Shown: piece after piece, positions 57,118-64,000 of the stretch
Layout of the letters: every line of letters starts with the position of its first letter
Position numbering within the stretch: the first letter of the stretch is position 1
Notes under the pieces: model-generated
What the model was told of the DNA's origin: nothing
What the model saw: the letters and a program-made list of their open reading frames with translations, nothing else
Database searches by the model: none
Origin: Leptospiraceae bacterium
GTDB taxonomy: Bacteria > Spirochaetota > Leptospiria > Leptospirales > Leptospiraceae
Assembly (NCBI GenBank): GCA_027485405.1
Contig: JAIXRB010000082.1
Span: 19,178-83,177 of the forward strand
Direction: 5' to 3'
Length of the DNA: 64,000 bases
Position numbers and translations under genes: made by a program

Positions 57118-60003
57118 CTAGAGTTTTTTCATGATAGTGACAATTTTTTCAGGTTTTCCCATTTTATCGAATAAAACATCTTTTATCAAATATACGTTGA
57201 TCAAATTTCCCCATTTACTTTTAGCTTGCGAATGACCTGTTATGTGTTCGTTTTTAATTATATTTTCTTTATTTGCCTTTCTTTCTTCCTCATTTAAAAA
57301 AGGTTTCAATAAAGCAAAAAAATCTCTTTGGAGAACTTCTTCTTCCGAATAACCAAAAATTAGCTGGGCAGATCGATTCCAGGAAATGATTTTGAAATTA
57401 ATATCGCAGGCAATCACAGCATCGGGAACATTATCCAAAATCTCTGCTCTAGTTGAAAGAGAAGCCAAAATATCTTCTTCCTTTTTCTTTGCTACTTCTT
57501 CCGCCTTCTTTAGTTCGGTTATGTCGACAAAAGTAATAACGACACCCTGGATATGATTTTCTAATGTTCGGTATGGCAAAAACTTTATCAAATAAGACTT
57601 ATGATCTTCAGTAATTGTCCTAACATTTCTTTCTATCGGGATTAAAGTATCTAAAACTTCTTCTGCATACTTTTGGAGCAAAACATCTGTGGGGAACCGA
57701 TGGGAAATATGACTAATTGGCCTTCCCTTATCTGCTGCCATTAAATTGATTATCTTTTGACAAGCTGGTGTAAATTTCCGAATTCTCATGTCCCGATCTA
57801 GGAAAATCGTACCGATTTCTGTACTTGATAAAAGATTGTTCATATCGTTGTACAATTCGGAAAGTTCGTTTATCTTTGATTGGTGTTCCGAATTTAAAGT
57901 GATCAGTTCCTCGTTCACAGATTGAAGTTCTTCATTAGTTGATTGAAGCTCCTCATTGGCGGCTAATAATTCTTCGTTTGTTGCTTGGAGTTCTTCATTT
58001 GAAGTTTCCAATTGCTCAATGCTGGATTGCAAATTTTCACGAGTAAATTCTAGTTCTTGTTCGAGTTCAACTAGTTTCCTGTCTCTGTTTTCATCATGCT
58101 TATACTCGATTACTTCAGACGACATTGGTTTAGGACCTGAATGGCTATCAAAAATAATAATGCAATAGTTAGATTGAGTTTTTTGAAACGTTATAGGTCG
58201 TAAAATTAAATCAATATTCTTTGGTGGGGTAGATTCATCTAAAGTTAAATTGCTGTATCGAATTTCTAAGTTCTCTTCAAAGCACTTTCTAAGTGCAGAA
58301 CTTAAAGCAATTTTGATTTGGTTTTCAACCAATTGTAAAATATCGAATTTTATCTTACCTGGTTTTATTTTTAAGTATTCATTCACATCTCCAATAACAT
58401 GAACAACTTGTAATGCAGGATTCACTACCACGCAAGGCGGTAAATATTCCTCTAAAATTCTTGAAAACAGTTTTTCTAAAGTTTTATCATCTTGAAAAGC
58501 CTGAGGTAAATTGTAGAAACCAGGTGATTTATGCAAAATTGATTTCATTGGAATTTCTGTTGAAACATTTTGCGCTAGAAATGGGAGGTTTCCAACTTTG
58601 TAATGAAAAATCTTCCACTGAGGATCAACTTCCTCAAAGAATATAGATAAATCGCCCAAGGATTCACTTGATCCCAAAAACAAAAAACCGTTTGTGTTTA
58701 AAGCAAAGTGAAACGTTGATAAAATCTTCTTTTGTGCTTCTGTTTGAAGATAGATCAATAAATTTCTACATGATATAAGATCGATTTTTGAAAAAGGCGG
58801 ATCTTTTGTTATATTGTGTTGGGCGAAAATGACACATTCCCGTATGTCCGGTGTTACTTGGTAATATCTGCCCCGCTTAATGAAATAGTTTCTCAATCGA
58901 TCTTCGGGAATGTCGGCTAATATGCTATCGGGATACATTCCCGCTCCAGCTGTTTTTAAAGCATAGCTATCAATATCAGTTGCGAAGACTTTTACTTCAT
59001 TGTACAACTGATTTTCGCGAATGTATTCTTTTAAAAGAATGGCAATGGAATAGGCTTCTTCACCCGTTGAGCATCCTGCTATCCAAACACGAATTTGATC
59101 ACCTCTATCCTTGGATGCAAAGAGACCTGGCAGAACTTTTTCCTTTAATGCTAAAAAAGCTGGCGAGTCTCGAAAGAAGCTTGTGACTCCAATTAAAAGT
59201 TCTCGATATAAGGTATCACTTTCTTTTGGATTTATCTCTAGGTATTTTAGATAGTTTTCTAGATTTTCGATTTGGTGGACGGATAACCTACGGAGGATGC
59301 GACGAGAAACAGTTGATCTTTTGTATGAAGTGAAATCCACTCCAGTGTTTTTCTTAACCTCAACCAAAATCCTAAAAATATAGTCTTCTTCTTTGGGATC
59401 TAAAAGGTCTTTTTGTTTTAGAACCAGCGCTGGATGAGAAATAAATCGAGAAAGAACATCGCCAATTTCTTCTGTGTCAACTATAAAATCAACTAATCCA
59501 GTAGCAATGGCACTTCTAGGCATTCCATCAAATTTGGCAGAAGTTTCTTTTTGAACAATGACAAGACCTCCTGTCTCTTTGATGGCTCGGATTCCCCGAG
59601 TTCCATCCGAACCTGTACCTGACAGAACAATTGCGATAGCTTTATCTTGATAATCATCAGCTAACGATCGAAAAAAGGTATCGATTGGCAGGTTAATATT
59701 CCCAGGCACATGATGAATTTCGGAAAGGTACAGTTTTCCATGAAAAATAGTCATATTCATCTTTGGAGGAATGAGATAAATATTGTTAGACTCGACTTCT
59801 ACTTTATCGACGGCAGTTTGGATCGAAAGATGGGTATGCTTGGACAATAATTCCGCCATCATACTTTTGTAATCTGGCGATAAATGTTGAACTACTATGA
59901 GGGCTAGACCGTCCACTTGTGGAAGATTCTTAAAAAGATGTTCCAGTGCCTCTAAACCGCCGGCGGAAGCGCCAACTCCAGCAATGAATGTAGGTTTTCC
60001 CAT
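57118..60003 (-). CDS. CheB-CheR fusion with coiled coil and PAS domains
   Basis: A 961-residue cytoplasmic protein. The CheB methylesterase domain (1-190) has the triad Ser13 (GASAGG), His40 (VQHLSPD) and Asp133 (GTGSDG). The CheR methyltransferase (about 205-480) has RELLIGVTSFFRDSPAF and IAGCSTGEEAYSIA. A long coiled coil (about 640-710) of NEELQxxNEE heptads and two PAS domains (about 718-958) follow. No receiver precedes CheB. Such fusions occur in signalling systems outside classical chemotaxis. It is paired with the hybrid kinase. Confidence 0.9.
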   Translation of the reverse strand: MGKPTFIAGVGASAGGLEALEHLFKNLPQVDGLALIVVQHLSPDYKSMMAELLSKHTHLSIQTAVDKVEVESNNIYLIPPKMNMTIFHGKLYLSEIHHVPGNINLPIDTFFRSLADDYQDKAIAIVLSGTGSDGTRGIRAIKETGGLVIVQKETSAKFDGMPRSAIATGLVDFIVDTEEIGDVLSRFISHPALVLKQKDLLDPKEEDYIFRILVEVKKNTGVDFTSYKRSTVSRRILRRLSVHQIENLENYLKYLEINPKESDTLYRELLIGVTSFFRDSPAFLALKEKVLPGLFASKDRGDQIRVWIAGCSTGEEAYSIAILLKEYIRENQLYNEVKVFATDIDSYALKTAGAGMYPDSILADIPEDRLRNYFIKRGRYYQVTPDIRECVIFAQHNITKDPPFSKIDLISCRNLLIYLQTEAQKKILSTFHFALNTNGFLFLGSSESLGDLSIFFEEVDPQWKIFHYKVGNLPFLAQNVSTEIPMKSILHKSPGFYNLPQAFQDDKTLEKLFSRILEEYLPPCVVVNPALQVVHVIGDVNEYLKIKPGKIKFDILQLVENQIKIALSSALRKCFEENLEIRYSNLTLDESTPPKNIDLILRPITFQKTQSNYCIIIFDSHSGPKPMSSEVIEYKHDENRDRKLVELEQELEFTRENLQSSIEQLETSNEELQATNEELLAANEELQSTNEELQSVNEELITLNSEHQSKINELSELYNDMNNLLSSTEIGTIFLDRDMRIRKFTPACQKIINLMAADKGRPISHISHRFPTDVLLQKYAEEVLDTLIPIERNVRTITEDHKSYLIKFLPYRTLENHIQGVVITFVDITELKKAEEVAKKKEEDILASLSTRAEILDNVPDAVIACDINFKIISWNRSAQLIFGYSEEEVLQRDFFALLKPFLNEEERKANKENIIKNEHITGHSQAKSKWGNLINVYLIKDVLFDKMGKPEKIVTIMKKL

Positions 60004-60057
60004 TACAATTATCTAATCAATCTGCTTTAGGTCTAATCTGAAAGCGAAATTTGAAAA

Positions 60058-61245
60058 TCAGTTTTGATTTTGCAAAATTAGAATCTGAGACGGGGTCAGT
60101 TCCATAGAGATAGGCAATGGGGTCAAAAGAGCACGGTTCCCCTGGTTTATGTCGTAAATGGTCAAGCCACTATTCCTGAAATCAGTGTTTCCAATGAGCA
60201 ATCGAGACCCTTTGTATGACATAATTCCAGTTATACTATTGCCCACTGAGCCAGGTATTTCAAGCAGATTTCCAATGTTCTGACCTGTTCCTGGTTGAAA
60301 CACTTGAATCCTTTTATTAAAACTTGAATCCAAAGTTGATGCATAACCAAACTCAGGGGAGGCTATGGAAAAAGCCAGAATGTCCCCTCCTGCAGATTGT
60401 TCTGAATAGAGTGGACTCGGTAAAAATTGCTTTGTGATCAAATTGAATCCTATAATCCCTCCATCGATTTGTGAAAGAAAACCTACCTGACCGACACAAG
60501 AAATGGCTATAATTGGTTGGTTTTGCCAAGTAGAGAGTTGCATTCTTCCAAACGGATTTTTAAAAGGCAAAGTGAATGCATTAGTAATTCGATCAGTATT
60601 TGAATCAATTTCAATTAGAATCGAATCGTTGTTTGCAGGCAAAAGCCCAGATCGATCATTTCTATCTAATCTTTGAAGTGCCAGATACACATTACCGTTA
60701 TACCCAATCATAGTGGAAGCCTCAACAGAAGTGTCTGGGATTCCAGAAGTTGATGTCGATTCTAAAAAACTGGCTAAGGAAATACTTCCTAACCTAACTC
60801 CGACACTATGATCATAGATACCCAATTGACTCCCATTGAAAAAACTGATATATGATTTATTTGGTGAAACCACGAAAATGTCTTGCGGATTGGAATTCTG
60901 CCCTACAGTAAACTCTTGTTCTGTTAGGTAGTTTAGATTTGGATTTAGTCTTTGGATCGAATCTCTGCCCAATCGATTCACAATATATACTTTTCCCTCA
61001 AAGAAACGGGCAATCGCATCCGAATGAATAGGCGTAGAGCCAGGAAGCGCTGTTAAAGAGTTGGTTTCAAACAGCCGAAACCTCCCACCCCCTCCAAAAT
61101 CAGTGGTAACAACTCCTAGTGTTGACGGAGAGGTGCCCAAAAGCAAAAGCTGAAAAATCCCTGGTTTAGGGATGTCAGTCTCTTTGCAAACAAAACAAAA
61201 AGCAATTTGGACTCCCATGCATAAAATTCGAAGAAATCTTTTCAA
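60058..61245 (-). CDS. Beta-propeller lipoprotein paired with TonB receptor
   Basis: A 395-residue protein with a TTG start overlapping the TonB receptor stop (TTGA). The signal ends IAFCFVC (Cys 20). The rest is beta-rich with repeated strand-turn units (KVYIVNRLGRDSIQRLNPN, GNVYLALQRL), probably a seven-bladed propeller. Surface or periplasmic substrate capture for the receptor is likely by context. No metal-ligand motif is visible. The substrate is unknown. Confidence 0.7.
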   Translation of the reverse strand: MKRFLRILCMGVQIAFCFVCKETDIPKPGIFQLLLLGTSPSTLGVVTTDFGGGGRFRLFETNSLTALPGSTPIHSDAIARFFEGKVYIVNRLGRDSIQRLNPNLNYLTEQEFTVGQNSNPQDIFVVSPNKSYISFFNGSQLGIYDHSVGVRLGSISLASFLESTSTSGIPDTSVEASTMIGYNGNVYLALQRLDRNDRSGLLPANNDSILIEIDSNTDRITNAFTLPFKNPFGRMQLSTWQNQPIIAISCVGQVGFLSQIDGGIIGFNLITKQFLPSPLYSEQSAGGDILAFSIASPEFGYASTLDSSFNKRIQVFQPGTGQNIGNLLEIPGSVGNSITGIMSYKGSRLLIGNTDFRNSGLTIYDINQGNRALLTPLPISMELTPSQILILQNQN

Positions 61246-63341
61246 AACCGATAACTCCCCGAAAGAAAAAAAAGCCTTCCTGGTAACGGATATCCCACAA
61301 AATCTTCAACTAATTTGTTAGTTACGTTTCGTACTTCAAATGTTATCAAAAACTGTTCTTTCTTTTCTTCATTTTGATAGGCATTCCAGGTTGCGAAAAA
61401 ATTATATATCTCCCTTGCGGCAAGAAACCCGAAAAACTCATTTGTCCGATCTCTATAGTTTGAGCCGATATACAAGAATTCGACACCTATTTCACCATAT
61501 GCCTTCAATATAGAAGCTGTTATACTAGCTTGATTTCTTGGTCTCAATGGTAAGTATTTTCCATCTAATGCGCTTGATCTGGAAACATTGATTGGATTTT
61601 GATAGGTATAATTTACATTGAGTTTGTAAGCATCATTCCAGATCAGAAACTGATTGGTTTCAAATCCTCGAATCGAAGCCGCATCCAGATTTTCAGGTCT
61701 CAAAGTGAATTGTGAGTTTGGAACAAAAAGAATCATGTTCTCTATCTTTTTGGAGAAAACAGCGGCGTCTCCTTCCCACGAAAGACTCTTTTTCCATTTG
61801 GATTTAAAATAGATGCCTATATCCTGGTTCCTTGAACTTTCTGGGCGCAATCCAGTATTTCCAATGATTGTCCCTCTCTCCCCAAATAACTCAATAAATG
61901 TGGGAATTCTAAAATCTCGGCTAATGTTTGCTTTCAAGCCCCAGTCCCACTCCAAAATGTCAGATTTTCCTTTGCTTACTTGAAATCTAGTCCCGAAAGA
62001 AGGATTCGTAAATTCTCTTTTCACTTGAGAAGCATTGGAGAACAAATCAAATGTTTGGCTACGAATCGAATTGAGATCTAATCCATAATAATCTTGATAA
62101 AAATCCCACCGAATCTGAGGAGCCAGAATCAATCTCTCATCAAACAATCGAATCTCATCTTGCACTTGAAATGTTTGATAATCCCTCCTGCGATTTGGTT
62201 CTTTGCTATCGTTGGAATTGTCTGAACGTCTTCTGATTCGATTGAAAAACTCTTGTTCCACATTCAAAGAAAAACGTAGAATTTGATTGTAAGAAAGTAG
62301 ATAAAGAGTTGGACTAATTTGAATTCCAGATTGATTGCTTTTGGTAAATGCGTTAGGGGTTCCGAATGAAAATTCAGACCTGGGATCAAACAGCTGTTCT
62401 CGATTTGCAGTATGATAGATTTTGGTCTCCAATCGAAGATTGGTAACAAAAAGTTCTTTTGTGTCAGAAGCAATTGCAGTTGAAAACCTTTCAAATTTTC
62501 TTTCCACGGAATTAGTCTGACGATTTCCAGGACCTGGTAATCCTTGAAATCGATACAAATAGTCATTTAATAATGATACTGTTGTTTTACCAAAATCGAA
62601 ATTGAGATTTGCAGTAAATCCAGCTTTCTCATACTGAGCATTCTTTCTTTGATCGATCCGATCGTCTATCGTGTTTAAAATAAGCGTTCCCTGGTTGTTT
62701 AAAAATGCAAAATTTTGATCTGACTTCTCGCCCAAAGCTTGAACAAAATAACTACCAAAAGAAGTTTTATCAGACTGAGACAAAACACCTTTTATGGTTT
62801 TCAACGAGCCGCCTTGCAAAGTGAATCTTGTACTTTTTTTTGTTATATTTTGCTTACTAACTAAATTAATAGAACCACCAATCGATGAACCAGAAAAACC
62901 AGCGGGCGTACTCGATTTATAAATTTCAATCTTTTCTAAATTGTCAAAGGGCAAATCAGCTAAATTGATTTCTCCGTTTTGACCTTGATTGATCGGAATA
63001 CCATTCCAGTAAATTCTCGTTTGGTTAGGATTTGCTCCTCGCAAAGAAAGAGTGGAATAAGATCCCAAGCCCCCATATTGTCGCACTCGAATGCCTGCTT
63101 CTTTTTCTAGAAGATCTGGCAGAGACAAGTATCGATTGTTATTCTCATCGATTTTGACTTCTTTTTGAAAACCGGTAGGGTTCTTTTTGAAATTTTCATT
63201 TTTTGATATCTTTTCTTGGCCTGTGCCAACGACTTCTAGTGTTTCAGTGGTTTTTGGATTGCTTTGGGCATGAATGTTTTGAGAGAAACAAACCAAAATG
63301 ATACTTAAAGTCAAGAATGAAAGGCTGAAAAAAGGATGCAT
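61242..63341 (-). CDS. TonB-dependent outer-membrane receptor, BtuB-like
   Basis: A 699-residue protein: a signal peptide (about 1-26), the plug domain with LPDLLEKEAGIRVRQYGGLG, LSLRGANPNQTRIYWNGIP and SGSSIGGSINLVSK, then a 22-strand barrel ending in an aromatic Phe (FFLSGSYRF). It should import a metal chelate or cobalamin-like ligand using TonB energy. A TonB box is not obvious. No cobalamin riboswitch is visible upstream. It is first in the minus-strand run and partnered with the propeller lipoprotein. Confidence 0.9.
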   Translation of the reverse strand: MHPFFSLSFLTLSIILVCFSQNIHAQSNPKTTETLEVVGTGQEKISKNENFKKNPTGFQKEVKIDENNNRYLSLPDLLEKEAGIRVRQYGGLGSYSTLSLRGANPNQTRIYWNGIPINQGQNGEINLADLPFDNLEKIEIYKSSTPAGFSGSSIGGSINLVSKQNITKKSTRFTLQGGSLKTIKGVLSQSDKTSFGSYFVQALGEKSDQNFAFLNNQGTLILNTIDDRIDQRKNAQYEKAGFTANLNFDFGKTTVSLLNDYLYRFQGLPGPGNRQTNSVERKFERFSTAIASDTKELFVTNLRLETKIYHTANREQLFDPRSEFSFGTPNAFTKSNQSGIQISPTLYLLSYNQILRFSLNVEQEFFNRIRRRSDNSNDSKEPNRRRDYQTFQVQDEIRLFDERLILAPQIRWDFYQDYYGLDLNSIRSQTFDLFSNASQVKREFTNPSFGTRFQVSKGKSDILEWDWGLKANISRDFRIPTFIELFGERGTIIGNTGLRPESSRNQDIGIYFKSKWKKSLSWEGDAAVFSKKIENMILFVPNSQFTLRPENLDAASIRGFETNQFLIWNDAYKLNVNYTYQNPINVSRSSALDGKYLPLRPRNQASITASILKAYGEIGVEFLYIGSNYRDRTNEFFGFLAAREIYNFFATWNAYQNEEKKEQFLITFEVRNVTNKLVEDFVGYPLPGRLFFLSGSYRF

Positions 63342-63357
63342 TTGGAAAGGGGGAAAC

Positions 63358-63374
63358 CCTAGTAACAGCCTAGG
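63358..63374. promoter_or_regulatory. Short palindrome upstream of the TonB receptor
   Basis: CCTAG (63358-63362) and CTAGG (63370-63374) form a perfect inverted repeat with a 7-base spacer, 17 bases before the receptor ATG. It could be an operator. Its short arms make chance possible. Confidence 0.25.
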
Positions 63375-63440
63375 ACTTTTCTATCTAAGCGTCAAAAAAA
63401 AAAGATTACCACTTTGGAATGAAATTAAAATTGTTACTCT

Positions 63441-64000
63441 ATGAAGAATTATGATGTATTTGGAGTTGGCAATGCTCTTGTTGATATCATTGCTTTCGTT
63501 GATCCTATCTTTTTAAAAAAGCATAACATAGAGAAAGGTGTAATGACTCTTGTGGACGAAGTTTACCAGGCTGAACTTTTGACCAACCTAAAAGATGTCA
63601 ATAAGGAACTGAGATCAGGCGGTTCCGCGGCAAACACTATGATTGCTTTGGCTAATTCTGGAGGCACAGGTTGCTACTCTGGAAAAGTTTCTCATGATAC
63701 ATACGGCGAATTTTATAAAAAAGACATGGAAGATTCGGGCATCGTTTTTGAAACAAAACCAGTCCACTCTGGCCATACAGGAACTTGCATCGTATTAACA
63801 ACTCCAGATGCTGATCGAACTATGCTCACTTGCCTTGGTATCTCAACATCATTAGATAAATCTGACCTCGATATTCCAGCACTCGAAAGATCAAAGTACG
63901 TTTACGTCGAAGGTTACCTTTGGGATGGGCCTTCTACAAAAGCGGCTAGCGAGTTAGCGATGAAACATGCCAAAGAAAAAGGAGTTAAGGTAGCTTTTAC
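63441..64000 (+). CDS. PfkB-family sugar/adenosine kinase, 3'-truncated by window edge
   Basis: An ATG at 63441 opens a frame that runs to the window end (186 full codons). The start MKNYDVFGVGNALVDIIAFV and RSGGSAANTMIALANSGG are the first PfkB signature, and GHTGTCIVLTTPDADRTM resembles adenosine kinase-like members. The catalytic GxGD block would be beyond the window. It is divergent from the TonB receptor, with 99 bases between them. The exact substrate (adenosine, fructose or ribose) cannot be told. Confidence 0.88.
   Translation, partial: MKNYDVFGVGNALVDIIAFVDPIFLKKHNIEKGVMTLVDEVYQAELLTNLKDVNKELRSGGSAANTMIALANSGGTGCYSGKVSHDTYGEFYKKDMEDSGIVFETKPVHSGHTGTCIVLTTPDADRTMLTCLGISTSLDKSDLDIPALERSKYVYVEGYLWDGPSTKAASELAMKHAKEKGVKVAF

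Noticed and set aside
63394..63403. Run of ten A upstream of the PfkB gene as a phase-variation site
   Set aside because: Non-coding and of a length expected in AT-rich intergenic DNA; no spacing effect on a convincing promoter can be shown.
63342..63440. Cobalamin or TPP riboswitch before the TonB receptor
   Set aside because: Only 99 bases are shared with a divergent gene and no B12-box or other conserved riboswitch core is visible.
1..64000. tRNA, rRNA, CRISPR array, insertion sequence or prophage
   Set aside because: No cloverleaf, regularly spaced repeat, transposase or phage structural gene was seen; gaps between genes are too short for most of these.

Overview
The window reads as chromosomal DNA from a spirochaete of the genus Leptospira. 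The evidence is an AT-rich, very gene-dense chromosome, many lipoproteins with loose spirochaetal lipoboxes, several families I know mainly from leptospires (DUF1577-like PilZ protein, DUF1574-like SGNH partner of an MBOAT, SpoIIE phosphatases with HAMP and TPR domains), and a pgsB-pgsC-pgsW set. Genes use ATG, GTG and TTG starts, and many neighbours overlap by 1-4 bases (ATGA, GTGA, TTGA, TAATG), so operons are tight. I see no rRNA, tRNA, CRISPR array, insertion sequence or prophage. The only mobile-type module is a vapBC pair. No gene-free gap reaches 300 bases.

Layout. 1-5.0 kb (+): a membrane SpoIIE phosphatase cut by the window edge, an M50B-like membrane protein, UDP-glucuronate decarboxylase, and a transhydrogenase alpha gene (pntAA) carrying a run of 19 T. 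5.0-11.0 kb (-): a lipid A-type acyltransferase, a PAP2 phosphatase coupled to hisS, a PilZ/DUF1577 protein and an OmpA/PD40 protein. 11-24.9 kb: a divergent folP, TPR proteins, an RlpA lytic transglycosylase, a large 7TM-HAMP-SpoIIE-TPR phosphatase with a DUF2147 protein, vapBC, dcd, a crotonase, and lipoproteins including a DUF3347-like one. 25-34.8 kb: an MFS transporter, an aminotransferase, then a tight minus-strand run S41 protease - nadB - MBOAT - SGNH partner - small Cys-containing exported protein - patatin. 34.9-44.8 kb: a TPR lipoprotein, pdxJ, a zinc-ribbon protein - miaA - hfq - manC run, a 29-residue mS38/AURKAIP1-like protein, cheW-phoU, a nucleotidyltransferase-fold protein with a Cys/His cluster, and TPR and lipoprotein genes. 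44.9-50.7 kb: pgsBCW with a 56-residue single-TM ORF behind it, divergent from a second HAMP-SpoIIE-TPR phosphatase that converges on a STAS antagonist. 50.8-63.3 kb (-): TonB receptor - propeller lipoprotein - CheB/CheR/PAS fusion - hybrid histidine kinase - gpmI - tandem beta-lactamase-fold lipoprotein. The window ends inside a PfkB-family kinase.

How they work together. Three PP2C/SpoIIE phosphatases and one STAS protein suggest partner-switching control linked to envelope sensing. The pgs genes, the MBOAT/SGNH/patatin run, manC and uxs point to surface polymer synthesis and modification. The sensory pair CheBR-PAS plus hybrid kinase lies behind a TonB uptake pair and ahead of gpmI. The observations I rate most worth following are the pgsBCW operon with its possible PgsE/CapE-like small ORF, the T19 tract inside pntAA, the MBOAT-SGNH-patatin run, and the phosphatase/STAS arrangement.
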